This document shows positions 45,346 to 60,000 of a stretch of 64,000 bases of DNA, piece by piece (the stretch's first letter is position 1; every line of letters starts with the position of its first letter). The notes beneath the pieces were generated by a model that saw only the letters and a list, made by a program, of their open reading frames with translations, was not told the origin of the DNA and searched no databases. Where the stretch lies: positions 122,725-186,724 of the forward strand of contig ML976740.1 in the NCBI GenBank assembly GCA_010015655.1. The letters run 5' to 3'. The stretch comes from Bimuria novae-zelandiae CBS 107.79 (taxonomy: Eukaryota; Ascomycota; Dothideomycetes; Pleosporales; Didymosphaeriaceae). A program made the translations under genes and the position numbers.

Positions 45346-45347
45346 TA

Positions 45348-45558
45348 AGACCTACCAAGGCCGACCATGTCGCTCGCCTCCACTTCCATCTCCCACACAT
45401 CCACCAACCGGCGATGATGGTGAGGGACCCCAACACCACCGACCAGCACGCACAACCTCACAAGTCGCATCTTAAGTTCGCCTATCGTAGAGCATTCTAC
45501 TACCACAAGCAGCGTTTCTAGTAAATTAATATAAGATATTAATTTTATATTTCTTTAC
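45348..45558. other. Short GC-balanced flank right of the pogo-type element
   Basis: About 180 bases of GC-balanced sequence, presumably the continuation of the island interrupted by the transposon, then AT-rich DNA from about 45520. No gene. Confidence 0.4.
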
Positions 45559-47641
45559 TAACGTGGTTCACCACCGAGCGGGCCAACCCCACCCAGCAGG
45601 CTACTTTTTAAAAGTTAGTCTATTATAAAGCGCCTCCTATAACACTACTATAATTTATTATAATTTATAGAATATAGAAATACTATTTAAACTTATTACT
45701 ATTAAATATATCTATAATTTCTACTATGCAGGTGCGAGTGTTATAGCTAGCTTTGCTATAATATCTATAGCGCCTTTGCCTACGCACCCTCTTTATAGAC
45801 TCTTTACTTTCTTTTTACTTACTACTATTCTTTTTAGCTATTAAATTAACTATCTTTTTTATTATAAGTATTTTAGTTATATAAATATACTTTTTTTTCT
45901 TTTTACCTTTATTACTATTTTTATTATCTTACGAAGCTCTACTATTTTTTATTATATTAATACTATTTTATACCCTATTAATATAATACCTTTATTAAGC
46001 TGCTTAGTAGCTTTAAAAAGCAGAAAAACTAGTAAATCTCTATACTTTTATACACGCTTATAAACTAGCGTTAACTAAGCCTCTATCTCGCGGAGGTTAC
46101 TTAGTATTTTTAATTCTTATAGGGTGTCCTTTGCGTTAGGTGGAGTTAGCGTACGAAGAACCATATTAAGTCTTAATAACACCGCCTCTAGGTCGTGTGG
46201 GACTAATCTAGCGCCTCTAAAGCCTGCGCAGATGTTCGCCTTTATTATTACTTTTTAAAAGCTACTTTAAAGGCTAGTAAAAAGGCCTTCTTCTTAATCT
46301 ACTTAGTGCCGTACCGTGCTAAGCTACTAATCTTATTGCTATACGCCCGCTTTAAAGGCGAAAAATAACCTATATTAAGTAGCTACAAGAGGTGTAATAA
46401 GTATAAAGGTATATAGAGAATAATAATCTTCTCTTCTTTATAGTATTTATAGAATTCGTGTAAGTAGTAGCTCTTATAGCTATTTATAATTAATAGCTAG
46501 TGTGTACCTATACTACGCGCCTTAGTATAAGTATTAAAATATTTTAGCTAGTTAAGACTAAGCTTATTTAATATTTAGTTATTAAGACTTACTTTAATAA
46601 CCTAGTCTTAGGGTAGATTATAGATCTAGGACGTAATTAAGACCTTACTAAAAAAAATAAAAAAAAGTAGTAAAGCCTAGCTTTTAGTACTAACTCCTTA
46701 GATATTAATAATATCTATACGTAGTAGCATTATAGTTAGAATACTAATTATTGCGTAAGAAGAATGCGCGTGCACGTGCGCGAACAGTAATGCGCGAATA
46801 GCTATGCGCAAACATGTATATATTCTCCTTTTTATCCGTATAATAAAAGAAGACAAGTAAGAACTAGATATTATTGCCTACTCTTACTCTTACTACTTAA
46901 GTGCTTATCCTATAAGTAGCTAGCTAAAAGAGCCCATTTAACAAATAACTTATTTATAATTACTAAGTTAAATTTTTTTTAAATTACTTCACTTCTTAAA
47001 GTCTATAAAGACTATCTAACCCTATATTACCCCTATTATAAAGCCTGTTTTATTAAAATTATACGTGTTATTATTAGTAATACTATACTTAGCCTTAATA
47101 TTAGTAATTAGCTTAAACTAGTGCGGTATAACGCGTAGATCTTTATTTAGGGCTTACTAATAATTATATAGATAGCTTTTTTAAAGCTTAATTTCTAGTA
47201 TACACGTCTTAAGCTTGTCTATTTAGTACTTTTTAATAGGCTTTTTACTATGCTTAGTAAGTAAATTATTAGCTATATTTTAGACTATATCCCTTATTAC
47301 ACCTATTCCTTACTAGTTAAGCTTAAATATACGTTAAATTAGAGCTTTCTTCTTTAGCTTATTTAGCTTTTTTAAGTTAAACTTATAATTACGTCGAGAG
47401 AGGACTCCTTAGTATTATTATTATACTATTATTTAAGGCACGCTAAAGGCTATAATAATATATTTTTTACTTTTATTATAATTTTTAATTATAGCTTAAA
47501 TAGTAAGCTATAATATATTTTTAGTATAAGGTTATTACGCGTTATATTGTAATAGCATTATAGTATAAGCTAAAGGTGGGCTGTATTTAGCAAAGTTGGC
47601 CTGCTTGGTGGGATTGGCCCGCTCGGTGGTGAACCACGTTA
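45559..47641 (-). mobile_element. RIP-saturated Fot1-type transposon with TA target duplication
   Basis: The element covers 45561-47639 (2079 bp) with TA on both sides. The ends, starting ACGTGGTTCACCACCGAGCG, are inverted copies over about 42 bases with two or three differences. On the minus strand around 46250-46520, degraded codons still match a Fot1-type catalytic core (equivalents of DGHESH, then PPHSSHLLQPLDIGCF). The interior is saturated with RIP changes, while the termini keep many CpA steps. The right part is the same family as 1-269. Confidence 0.85.
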
Positions 47642-47689
47642 TATATTTATATATAATATACCTAAAAATTAAGTGACGCAGACAAGCGA

Positions 47690-48791
47690 GCGACGCATCC
47701 TACTAACTTTTTATAATTTATTACTTATTAACTATAATAGCTTAACTAATTACTATTTAATTACCTTATAGTAAAGCTAATATATTCCTAGCTATCTTAG
47801 CTATAAATTATAATTTAATTTAAAGTAAAATACATGCTATTATAATATATAAAGTTTTTAAAACTATACTCTGCAGCTAACGCGCTAGTATTACTATATA
47901 CTATAATTATAAGCCCAAATTAAAAAAGCTTATAAGCTAGAAGAGGAGATAATTATTAGGCATATACTTACCCTAAATTCGCGTGGATTTTTGCCTACTC
48001 TAGGTACTATGCGAGATACGACAAATAAGCTACTTACTGAGTAAAATGCTAGTAAAATTGGTAAGAAGTAGCTACGCAACTTTATTAAATGAATAACTAG
48101 CCTTACTACGCGATTACATTAGCTATATAATTAATAAAAAGCTCTATATAAGAATTTTAAGACTATTAAAGCCTAGTGTAACATTATAGCGCGTATAAAA
48201 GATATCTATAATTTTAATAGAACTAACTTTATAATAGGCAGGATATTAGCTTGGCTTATTATTATAAAATTAAAACGGTTAGGTAGGCTAAAGACTATAT
48301 AGCTAAGTAATTCTAAATAAGTTATAGTAGTTTATACATTTAATGTTATTAGCTAAGTAATCCTGCCTTTTATTATTTTTGCTAGCCATTATTGCCTCTA
48401 ACTAGTACTAGAATAACAATATACTACACGACTAGGCTTTTACTATTAGTAATAATAGCTAAACTACTAATAAGCTTAGGGTAAAATAGCTAAAGTATTT
48501 TATTAAATATATAGTAAAGCGTAGAATATGCGCGCACTAGCTACTTATTCTTAATAATTATATAAGCTATAACTTACTTAGATTCTAGTAGCTTTATAAA
48601 GAGAATAATATTTATATTTTTTATATACTATCATATTTATTATACCATTTATAACTACTTAATATTAGCTACTTTTTACTATTAAAGCGTACGTATAGCA
48701 ACTAAATTTAGAGCCTAATACGCGACTGTATTAATTATATCATAAAATTAAAATTTTTATTAGCTTTTTATATAGCTTATAAATAATTAAT
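47690..48791 (+). mobile_element. Fot1-type transposase relic, first part (interrupted by a solo LTR)
   Basis: RIP-degraded plus-strand sequence corresponds to a Fot1-type transposase. The DNA-binding part lies near 47940-48120 (equivalents of GFLPTLGTVRD and KWLRNFIKR), the start of the catalytic core (IYNF..T.F..G) near 48200, and the LLILD.H.SH to LL..D..YF.LLKR.YS block near 48555-48700. The sequence continues at 49225 after the solo LTR. Confidence 0.65.
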
Positions 48792-49229
48792 TGTTATGAG
48801 GCGCTCACACCTTGTTCCGATCCGGGTTAGGGCGGTAAGGTATCGTGGTGCTTTATAGATTATTTAGTAGTATAAGTTAATGCGACACTTAGCGCGTGCT
48901 AGATAATCTAATCTTATAATAAATAAGATAACTATTAGTCTGTATAGGAGAACGTACTCGCACAGAAGATATGTGAGTTAACTACAAGGAGCGTATAAAA
49001 GGAAACCGTCCTGTATACATATATACCTGACTTGCTTAGTTGCTCAGTACCGCTGATCGACTAAGCAGTCACGTGCCTTGCCTGCTTAGTTGCTTAGTAC
49101 TACTAATCGACTGAGTAGTCACGTGACTCCAAGGCTAGCTCCTTAGCGTACTTGTTAACCCGTTCTTCGGCCGCCTGTCCTCATAAGCGCCCATCCCTCG
49201 TCATCTTGCTTCTAGTTCGTAACATTAAT
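48787..49229. mobile_element. Solo LTR with TTAAT target duplication
   Basis: A 433-bp segment (48792-49224) begins TGTTATG and ends GTAACA, with TTAAT at 48787-48791 and 49225-49229. No second LTR or internal region is adjacent, so the element was lost by recombination between LTRs. It is less AT-rich than its surroundings. Inside, two adjacent copies of an approximately 48-bp unit occur at 49030-49128 (shared GACTRAGYAGTCACGTG). Confidence 0.82.
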
Positions 49230-49738
49230 TATAAAAGAGAATATCTGCGTAAGCTTTTAAGGCACTAGCCTAGTCCTATATAACCTATAGGCAGTAATGT
49301 TAAAGCTTAATATAAAACTTTATATACTAATACCACCTACGCTAGAGGTTACTTTATAAGAAGCTAAAATACTAAGTAATATATATAAAGTAAAGGCTTA
49401 ATTAATATTAATTTATAATAGAATTAAAAGCTATAAGAGCATATAATCTACGTTTATTATTATAGTACTTAATTAGCTAAAAAAAAATGGTGCTAAGGTA
49501 ATAGCGTATAAAGTTATACTTATGTATAATTAGATTATAAGACTTAAGAAGGCTAATAAGGCCACCATAATACGTATAAAAAAAGTAAATATAGTAATAA
49601 GGCACCTTAATAAAGGTAAAGGTAGAAAATATTATTACGTAAAAGTACGTTAAGTAATAGCTAAATAAAGAAATATATTAAGTTAGGACGAAATTAGGTG
49701 TTAATTAGCAGACTTCAATACACTATAGCTACTATAAG
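49225..49738 (+). mobile_element. Fot1-type transposase relic, second part
   Basis: Continuation of the relic from 48791: degraded basic C-terminal codons (equivalents of NQLKKNGAKVIAYK and HLNKGKGRK). It ends where the minus-strand Gypsy element is inserted, marked by ATAAG at 49734-49738. Confidence 0.55.
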
Positions 49739-49899
49739 TGTAAGGGACTGGGTGCTCAAGGAGCCAAAGGTGCCAGAAGAATACTTATAAATTCGATAGA
49801 GAGTCTGAAGTTAAGCTTTAGGCATCGAACTTATATATCTAGGGTTCGCATAACTAAGGGTTAAAGATCTAAAGTAATAACTAGGCGTAGCCTATTATA
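49739..49899 (-). repeat. 3' LTR of the host Gypsy element (minus orientation)
   Basis: 161 bp from TGTAAGGGAC to CTATTATA; it matches 63720-63880 with transition differences. The proximal half keeps more CpA than the right copy. Confidence 0.82.
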
Positions 49900-52800
49900 T
49901 ACCTTCTTTCCCTCTATTAAGGGTAAAAAAAAAATTCTATATTTTATTTTATTTATATAGCTTTATAGTTATTTTATTATCTGCTTGCGATTCTCTTACC
50001 ATTATAAACCTCTTACTAGTTCTATTCTCGCGTGTCTAATTTTATGTTCTTACTATAAGTAGTTACTATAGTAGTGTATTCGCGCTAGTGTGTTTACTTA
50101 TTATTATATATATAAAATCGCTTCTTACTTAGCTTCTAGATCTTACTCTTTTAAGCTCTTTCTTTTTTTTAGCTTAACTTTATGCGCTATAATATCTCGC
50201 TTTTAACCTAGTCTTTCTTAACTTTATAACCTAATTCCCCTTACTATTTTAATAAGATAGCTAGCCCTTCGCGTAATAGTTACGTAATAAGGATACCTAA
50301 GCGTTAGAGGCGTACTACTAACTCTAATAATAAAATAAAGGAGGGCCTGTTCCTATTATAATTACTTAACTACTAACTTAAGAAGACTAAGCTCTTTTAA
50401 AATAAAACTACTATATTTAATACTAGCGTAATCCTTCTTAGCTAGCTTACTAAGAAGTTTAGTCCTTCTAAAGCTTATAAAGTAAGTTCTAGACCTTCTT
50501 CTACGCTTTTTTTACTTTTTTCTACCTTCTAACTTACCTTCTTACTCTTTTAACCTCCTTTCTAGTTTTTTATTAGCCTAGGTGTATGCACTTACTAACT
50601 TAATAAGCTTAGCTCTTAAGGTCTAATCTTGCTACGCGCGATAATTAAGCGCTAGTATATTAATTATATTACTTATAAACGCGTCTATTAGTAGGTGCTA
50701 GCAGGTAAGACGATGTCCTACAAAGAGTGCTATACCTATAAGCTTACTAGCTACACTAAATAAGTATGCTTTAGTCTAACTTATTCTAGATAACTTTAAG
50801 GTGTGCTCTACTAACTCCTTCCCCTACTTAGATTTAGCTTGCCCTTAACGAAGTTAGCCGCGAAAAGTTTGCTAATATTATAGTTATTAGTATAAGCTAC
50901 CTTATAAACAAGGTTTTAAATAGTAGCTAGGAATAAAAGGCCTTTTTTACTAACCTTAACGCGTTCTATTCTGCTCGTAAGGTTGCTATTATTAATTATT
51001 ATACCTCTTTTAAGAGCAAGACTACTATTACTTTAGGCCTTATTACTTTTTCTTTTAAGACTATTTAGCTTTTAGAGCGCACTGCTGTCGCGGTTAAAAA
51101 GACTTTTAACCTTCTTTAAATTTATACTACTAACTTTAAAGTATTTTATTAAGAGTGTAAGAACCCTTCTGTAAGTTCCTTTTAAATAATAAAGCTATCT
51201 TTTAAGGCTAATATTATGTAGCTCTCTAGTAAGTTCGTGGTGGTGGATAAGGGCATCGTAATAGATAGTCTTTAGATAATAGATAATATCCTCGCGGGAG
51301 CTAATATGCCTACTTAAGCCTACTAGGGCTTACGCTAGCGGCTTTAGGCTATTATAATTAAGGAGCGCTTAAGTAAGAAGGATAATAGCTTCCTTAACCC
51401 TAGTAGTATATTAGAGGGCGGAGAAGTAGACCTAAACGTTATTAAGGAAGGCTTTACTATTCCTTTAGTAGTTAAAGATATCTCTTTTACCTAGTTCCTC
51501 TCTCCTTCTTGCTTTAGTTTACTTTTAAGGCTTACTTTTTTTATAAGGGTTATCCCTTATTATTATAAAAATTTTTTAGTCCCCTTATTATTCCTAGTAG
51601 TTTTAAGGGTTTTTTAAGTTACTTTTTTAAGATTCCTTCTTAACTTTCTTTCCTAATACTTAACTTTATCCCCTAATAATATTATTCCTACCCTTATCTT
51701 AGATACCTTTATCTAGCTAAGTTCTTTAGCTTAGTAAGATAGGCATCGTAAAGCCTCCTTTAGGCCCTAATAAAAGCTAATTTAGGGGATATCGCGATAG
51801 AATCCTATTAGGAGTTTTTTATTACGATTTTAATATAGCTTAGTAAACTTCTCCTAATAGTTTAACGTAGTAGCTTAGTTAAGGTTCCTACGAGGTTCCT
51901 AAGTTCTTTAAGAGTAATTTTTTTACTATACTAGGTATTCTACCCTCTTGCCTTTACAGGACTAGCGTTTTTTATATATATTAACTATACTATACTTCTC
52001 TTCCTCCTCTTTTGTTATAATTGCTTCGGGCTAGGCGTTATTAGTAGTTTAGCTAGGGAGAGGGTTTAATAAGGCTAACTTTAGCCTATCTACGTAGAAC
52101 CTTAGGTGCATGTTTAGCGGGACGTCTAGTTCTACTATATAAGAGTTTATTACCTTTCTTATAGTAAACTTTTTTTACTTCTAGTCGAGCTTCTTGCTTA
52201 AACGTTAGTTTTAGAGGTAGTCCTTATACTTTAGTTACATCTTGTCTCCTTCCTTTAAGATTAGAGTATTTTTATATTAACGGTTCGCTAGGCGCTCTTA
52301 TTCTTGTTAGGCTATTATTATTTTTGCCTAGGCAAAGTTAAAAACCTCCTTAAACTTTTTTATTATTACCTTTATAGCCTTTTTTACGTTAGTTCTAAGC
52401 TCTAAGGCTAATCTCCGTACCCTAAAGTTCTTAACTAGTTTAATATTCTAGCTATAGGATAGGAAAAATAGGCTAACTACTATTAATATAGCTTCTCGCC
52501 CTTTAATAGCTATCTAGGCTATAGGAAGCTACTTTATTTAATTATCTTATTACTAGTTATAGTACGCCTGGAGGTAGGCTTTAAGGATAGAGTTTATTTA
52601 TTCTATTTACTTATCTGTCTTTAGGTACTTTACTATAGATAGTTTTTAGTTAATACTTGCTTATTTATAAAGTGTAGTCTAAAATTTGCTCACGAATTGT
52701 CCCCCGCGGTCTAATATAATAGAGGAGGGAAAGAAGTAGTCTACTACTTAGTATTAAAGAAACGCTATTATAACTATAGGTATATTAAGATTTAAGAAAC

Positions 52801-53765
52801 TAATAAACTTAGGGTCCTTACTAAGTCTATCTATAATTACTATAATATTCGTGTAGCTATCGTTCTTAGGTAGGGTAGTAATAAAGTTTATTATAATATC
52901 CTTCTATCCTTGTTTAGGTAGTAATAAGGGCTTTAGCAGGCCCTGTTTTGCTTTTCTCTATAGTTTGGTTCTTCTATAGATATTATAGTTCTTAATATAC
53001 TGCCTTACTTAGTTAGATATCCCTAGGAAGAAGTAGTCTTAAGCAAGAATTTTATAGGTATTTTTTTATTCTAAGTGTCCTAAAGCTAGGGAACTATACG
53101 CGACTACTATTAGCTTTATTTATAAAGGTTTTAATTTTAGTACCTATTATCTTGACCTATAGCGTAGGTACCCTTAGTTATCTATACTACATTCTAAGAT
53201 ACTAATAGATAACTTCTACCTAGGTTTGAACTTCCTAAGCCTGTTCTTAATATAGGCCTTTATTTTACTATACGCACTATCTTTATCGCGTTTTACCTCT
53301 TACTATATAGTGTTAAAGTCTAGTTCGCGTTGCTTAGTAGGGCTATTGCCTCCTTAAAGGGTTAATATAGGTAGTTTAGGGCGTATTAGGTAAGCGAGCA
53401 CTAGGTTCTTATTTACTTTAGTATAATTAGATTCTTCTATAGTAGTAGGTATTTAGGAGATAAAAGACTTTAAATTATTTCTTTTAGTAGTCTTTTAAAG
53501 AAGCGTAAAGTGCCTTAACTTTAATTTATTATCTCCGCCGTTCTTTAGTAGGTCTTAGTCCCTCTAAAAAAGGGCGTTCGCCCTAGAGTTTACTAACCCT
53601 AGTCTATATATAAATATTATATTAATACGGCTAAGTATATCTGCCTACTAAACGTGTCGTTTATCCAACCTTCGTTTAGTAGCAAAATACGTGAGGTTCT
53701 TATAATTAGTGTAGACCGTGAGGTACTTTACTACTTAATATATATAGTCTTATTTATCTACGTAT

Positions 53766-54034
53766 TATAACGGCCTGGCATGCCGGCAGGACACATGACC
53801 TCGCGTGAGAGGCGCGACTGCCTCACGCCTAGGTGCAGCTGCCTCACGCCTGGGCGCAGCTGCCCACGCACCCAGTGTAACTATCTCGGATAGATAGATA
53901 TTCCGTGCCGAGCGGCAGCGCATAAAAGCGCCACAGGCCTGTGTACCTACAGTCTCCTTATCTTAGTGTAGCTAAAATAGAGCCAACCTACCTTATCTAC
54001 TCTTTTAATGCAGGAGCCTGTGCCTATCCTTATA
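53766..54034 (+). repeat. 5' LTR of the nested Gypsy element
   Basis: 269 bp; starts TATAACGGCC (TGTAATAGCC in the 3' copy) and contains a tandem pair of CTGCCTCACGCCTRGG units. GC-rich and CpA-containing, unlike the interior. Confidence 0.88.
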
Positions 54035-57000
54035 TTATACTAAGATCTTTTTACTTAGCTAGAGATAGTAATAAAATATTAAGTTAAACTACTTAATCTG
54101 CCTGCGCGCACGACTTAATAATAATTACTTTAAAGAATTTATTATATAACTACGCTAAGCTATTAGTTTATTATAGAGTATAATTACCCGTAATAAGAGG
54201 TCTTAATACTACTAAGCAACATACCGCTTAAAGGGAGTTAAAAGACGTAGTTTAAAAATAGCACGCCATAGCTAGCTAAGAGAGCTAATTAGCCTATCGC
54301 CCTTTACTTAATAAACGTGCTATACAGGCAACCTACTACTTACGCAAAGAGGGCTATAAGAGCCTTAGCCTCTATAAGAGAGGAACCTATCCCTACTAAC
54401 TATCTTAAGCACTACCTACTCGCCTTCTCCTTTCTAGAGGACTAATAACTAGCTACTCTACCTGTAGTATTAATAAAATAGCACTAAAATACCTATTTAT
54501 AGTGTTAGTCCTAGAAAAGGAGATGCTAGGCAGCGCGTACGACCTATCTAAGCTCTTTATTTACTAAGAACACGAAATCTAGAGCTATAGCTCTATTACT
54601 AAGGAAAACTATAATTAAGACACTTCTCTGAAACTTGCTCGTATCTAGTAAGGTATTAATAAGGACCTCTTGCAACCTCCCTAGCTACCTACGTTTACTA
54701 GTAATAACCTAATCACTATAACGCTAGAGGCCGTGATTAAGTATTTCAAGCAGGAACTAGTAAAGATTACTATAAAGCTAGTTAGCTAGCTACTTTTTCG
54801 TAGTGTAGAGCGATAATAACTATATATATACCGCTAGATCGCTGCTAATACCTTAGCTAAAGGCGAAGGGCTATATAAAGCCCTCGTTTAAGCGTAGCAA
54901 AAGATAGATAGGTTAGAAGCCTAACTTGCTAAACAGGCTATAGTAGGCTCTACCCTTAATATACTAGCAACTTAATCTTGTATAACTAAATTCTAAATTC
55001 TTTCTTAGACCTTAAGCTAAAGCGTCCCCTTCGCTAATAACCCGCTAAGCTCTAAGTCTAGCGAGCCTAATAACTTATGTTTTTCGCACTTATTACTATT
55101 TAAGCCTGTTACTTATCTATATACACGCTCTTTAGGCGCAAGCTAGCGCTTAGTTAAGTTTCTAGACCCTTTGCTACTCTTAGATAGCAAGATAACTACG
55201 ACCTTTAAGCACTAGAGGGCCTATATAGAGAACAAACTTTAGTCTAACTATAATTAGTTTATAGGAGAGACTTTAGAGGATACCTAAGAGCGTATCGCAG
55301 CATATATAACTACACGCATAAAGGATCCCGCCCGTAACTAACTTATAACTTTAATTAGAGCTCTACGAGACGGTGGCGAACGCATTAATAGCGAATTTAT
55401 AATAAATATAATAAAGTAAGCTTTTAGTAACCTACATAAGGAAAAAAAGGCCTATTAGGCATTTGTCTAACTGCGCCTCCGCTCTATAGCTAAGTTTACT
55501 AGCTTTTAAGTAGACTTCTTTCGCCTTACAACGCAGCGCAAGCTACCTACTAACTAATAAGTTAAAGAATTCTATAAAAAGCTTATAGATTAACTTTATA
55601 TAGATATAGGCCGTAATATTCGTCGCCTTAAAGATAATTACTCTAAGTTTATTAACATCGCCCGCGACCTCGCACGAGAGGTAGTAATTATAGACTCCTA
55701 GGTTATAGCGTACGCTAAACAAGAATCTTAAAAGAAGGCTACTCCTACCTTAGCCGCTAGGTCTCGCGAGTACGCTTTAATACTAGCGTAGCCTCTTACT
55801 TGCATATAGCTAACACGCGCCGCTACTATAGCTCTAGGTAACTAGCTTACCTATTACTATTATAAAAAGTTAGAATATATTACTCGAGACTGCCTAAATA
55901 GCCCTGTTAATTAGAAAGCGTTAGAAGCTAGCAATTTAGCACCGCAAGCTAATAAAAAGGTATACTATAAGGCTAAGGACGGAGGCTTCCTCTCTTCTAA
56001 TAAGGAATTAGGAAAAGTATTACTCTAGGGGAAGTCTCCTTCCTAGAGAATCCTATAAGAGCTACTAGTATACAAGACCTTTTATTTAGCAAAAGTGCTT
56101 TTACTCTGCCCTATCGCATCTCAACGAACGGGCTAGCGATTAGGTTAAAGACTCTTATTAACACAGGCGCAAGTAGCTACGTCTTAGTCTACTTTAAATA
56201 CCTCTATATAATTAAGAAGGGACTTAAGGTATCTATTAAAAGTATAGAAGCTATTCCCCTAGCTAGATATAATAGTTAACTAAACGGGCAGGTAAATAAG
56301 CACTTCTAGGCTAACCTAGTGCTAAATAGCCACCGCCTTACTACTCACTTTATACCCTGTAATACTAGTTGCTATGACCTTATAGTCGGCCGCAAGCTTC
56401 TTAAGGAAGCTAACGTTTAGATTAACTATAGGTAGTAGATACTTAAGTAGCTAGATATAATATAGATTAACTATAAATAAGACATTATTATCCTAACGCG
56501 GGGCATAGCTACAGGAATTAATCCTAAGTATTAGGCAGATACTAACTAACGTAATAAGCTTATAGACGTGGCTATTATACGGCATATCTACCACTTATTA
56601 CAGTAATCCCCTCAGCGTTATACCTACCAGAAGAACCTAGCGAAGATAGAGGAGCAGCTCCGCTACCAAGCGCTACTATTATAAGAGTAGTAGCTAACTT
56701 GCCCTAAACCTGTCTCTCGCGAGGACCTCGCTGAGGCAGGCCTTAAGATTAATATTATAAAAGCTACGGCATTTATAATTAATACGCGTTAGAAAAAGAC
56801 AGTTATTAGCTATATTAGTGTTTACAAAGTAGAGAAGCTAATCTAAGACCGCAAGAAAGAGCTAGGCTAGATAGACCCGCTAGACCTAGATAAAGAACTC
56901 CGCCAGCTTCTTATAAAGAAGTTACTATTCCTAGGCTATGCGGGCGCTACCCTAGCTTACTTCTTAAAAAAGGACTCTAACGTACTACCTTCACACTATA

Positions 57001-60000
57001 ATAGCGTTAATTACAACATTAAGCTAATCGCAGATAACATACTAACATTAAGCCTACTATATAGCATGTCTCTAGAGTAGTTATAGCTTGTTAAGGATTA
57101 CCTAAATAACTACCTCTAACGCGGCGTTATCACTTACAGCAAGGCGCCCTACGCCTTACTAGTACTATTTACTAAGAAGCCTAGAGGGAAGTAGCAATTT
57201 TATATTAACTATCGCAAGCTTAACGCTATTATAAAGAAAGATATCTATCCTATCCTACTTATCTAAGAGACCCTTGCAAGGCTCGCCCGTGCTAAGATAT
57301 TTACTAAGCTAGACGTATGGCAGGCCTTTTATCGCATTTAACTAGATAAGGAAGTAGAGGACCTAACCACGTTTTATATACGCTATAGTAACTATAAGTA
57401 TCGTATACTCCTATTTAGTCTCTATAATAGACCTGCCACCTTTTAGCGATATATTAACAAGGTACTATATGGCCTACTTAACGACTTTTGCACAGTATAT
57501 CTAGACAATATCCTTATCTACTTAGAGGATCCACTGCACTATAAGGAGCATATTACGCAGGTGCTTAAATAACTCCGCGACGCTAGTTTGCAAGTAGATA
57601 TTAAGAAGAGCAAGTTTATAGTAACTAGGACAAAGTTCCTTAGCCTTATTATTAGCACTTAAGGTATTTAGAAGGACCTAAAGAAGATTGCTACTATACA
57701 GGACTAGCCTATACCTACATTAGTTAAAAGTATATAGTTATTTTTAGGCTTTTGTAACTTCTACTAAACCTTCCTTAAGGACTATAGACGCATTATTAGA
57801 CCGCTTATAAAGCTCCTTAAAAAGGGCGCCTGGCATGCCTTTAAAGAGTAAGAGCTTGTAGCCTTTTAGCAAGTTAAAGACCTTATGCTATTAGACAACG
57901 TACTTGCTTACTACTCTCCCTATCGCGTTACACGCATAGAAACAAACGTGAGCGATAGTATTATTACTGGCGTACTCTCTTAGCTACAGGACAATAGACT
58001 CTAGCGACCTGTAGCCTTCTATTCTAAAATAATAAGCGACCCGCAGATAAACTATAATATATACGATAAAGAGATGCTAGCCGTGATCTATAGCCTTAAA
58101 GAATAGAGATCTTAGCTTATTAGTCTACAGACGACTAAGCCCTTTAGCGCTATTACTAACTATTAAGCGCTAGAGTACTTCTCTACTAAGCGCAAGCTTA
58201 CTCCTTAATAGATACGCTAGGCTATAATAGTGGCTAATTTTAACCTAAAGCTTACCTACTAACTAGGCACTACTAACGTGGTGGCTAACGCGCTATCACG
58301 TAAGTAGGAGGAACTATAGACTTAGAAGGAGAAGGATAAGGTAGCTCGCATAAGAGTCTTCTTATAGGCTAAGTAGCTAGACGTTAATATAGTATAAGAA
58401 GCCATAACCTAACTCGCTAACCTAGCTACTTAAGGATTATAGGGCTAGGAGCTTAAGATTACTATAATAGATATCTTTCTAGCCTTTCCCTTTATAGAGG
58501 ATCCTCATGCCCTCGTTAATTAGGTAATTAAGGTAAACTAGAATTACGATAGCCTATAAAAGCTGCGGGAAAAAGCTCTATCTAATAACTAAAGACTATA
58601 GAAGCTAAATAATTAAGATCTACTCTTGCATAAAAATTAGCTAGTTGTCTTAGTAGTTAACTTCCTACGCACCTACTTAATCTAAGCCGCCTATGCTACG
58701 CAGCTCACTGCTTACCTAGGAAAAAGGAAGATAGCGAAGCTACTTAGAGATTAGTACTATTGACCAAATCTAGCGAAGGATATAGACACCTATGTCGCCG
58801 CCTATAAGGCTTATTAATAGAGTTATACGCCCCGCGACTGCACCCTAGGACTACTTAAGCTACTACTAATACTAGAGCAAGCATAGTAGGACGTTTTAAT
58901 AGACTTTAAGTTATTCCTACCTAACAAGAAAGGGTACGATAACGCCTTTATTATAATTAACTACCTAAGTAAGCGCTGCTTCTCACTGCCCTGCCATAAG
59001 ATAACTACGGCGGAATAGGCTATAAATATGTACTATCGCTACATCTGGCGCGTGTACGGCCTACCCAAGTCTATTGTCTCTAATTGAGGCCCGCAGTTTA
59101 TCTTAGCATTTATAAATAAGCTATACTAACTTATAGACGTTAAGCAAAAGCTCTTAATAGCTTATTATCCTTAGACTAATAGCAACATAGAAATTATAAA
59201 CTAGTACCTTAACCAGCGCCTTCGCCTATTTATTAACTACTACTAGGATAACTAGTCTGACCTACTACCCTATATAGACTAGGCTTAGGCTATACTGCCT
59301 CATGAGACTATAGGCCTCTCGCTATACAAAATCGAGTTCAGACATTAGCCTACACACCACTAGGACTAGGAAGAGCGGACAAAGACCTCGCCTATAGCCC
59401 GTAAGTAGATGTCCCGAGAGAAAGCGCAGAACTACGTAAAGGTTTAATACAACGCTATAAAGCGGGCTATAGAGATAGCTTAAAGAGGGATTATTTATGC
59501 CTAGGAGCAACAAGCACGTTAAGTAAATAAAAAGTAATATAAGCTAGATTTTAGAGTAGGCGATTAAGTCTATATTACGCTAAAAGGCTTTATAACTAAC
59601 TAGCCTAGTTGGAAGCTTAACTAGCAGATATACAGGCCCTACCTAATTATCGCTATAAAAGGACGCTCCTACTAAGTTAAGCTTCCGCTGTATATGTACA
59701 TGCATAATGTCTTCCATGTAGACCGCCTATAGAAAGCTGCTATAGACACACTACCAGGTTAGATAGAGCTAGAAGAGGAGCTAATAGAGGTTAATAGCAA
59801 TTTAGAATAATAAGTAGAGAAGATTCTTAATAGCCGCATCTACTAAGGACGTCTATAATATAAAGTCTCCTAGACTACCTATAATCCTGACCCTACCTGG
59901 TACAACGCCCGAGGCTTTATTAGGGCACTATATAAAGTAAAGGAGTATTATAACGTATACCTAAATAAAGCGGGGCTACTACTATAACTAGATATCTAGC

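Larger units (their letters stand above)
42759..45347 (+). mobile_element. Pogo/Fot1-type DNA transposon with ~90-bp inverted repeats, lightly RIP-mutated
   Basis: The element spans 42761-45345 (2585 bp) and is flanked by TA (42759-42760 and 45346-45347). Its termini, starting CTCGGCCCCTAGCGGTCGAT, match inversely over about 90 bases with a single difference. Base composition is close to that of the genes, unlike other transposons here, so it is young or escaped heavy RIP. It encodes one transposase frame (42913-45180), broken by seven stops. The insertion lies in the right part of the A-run-rich island. Confidence 0.9.
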
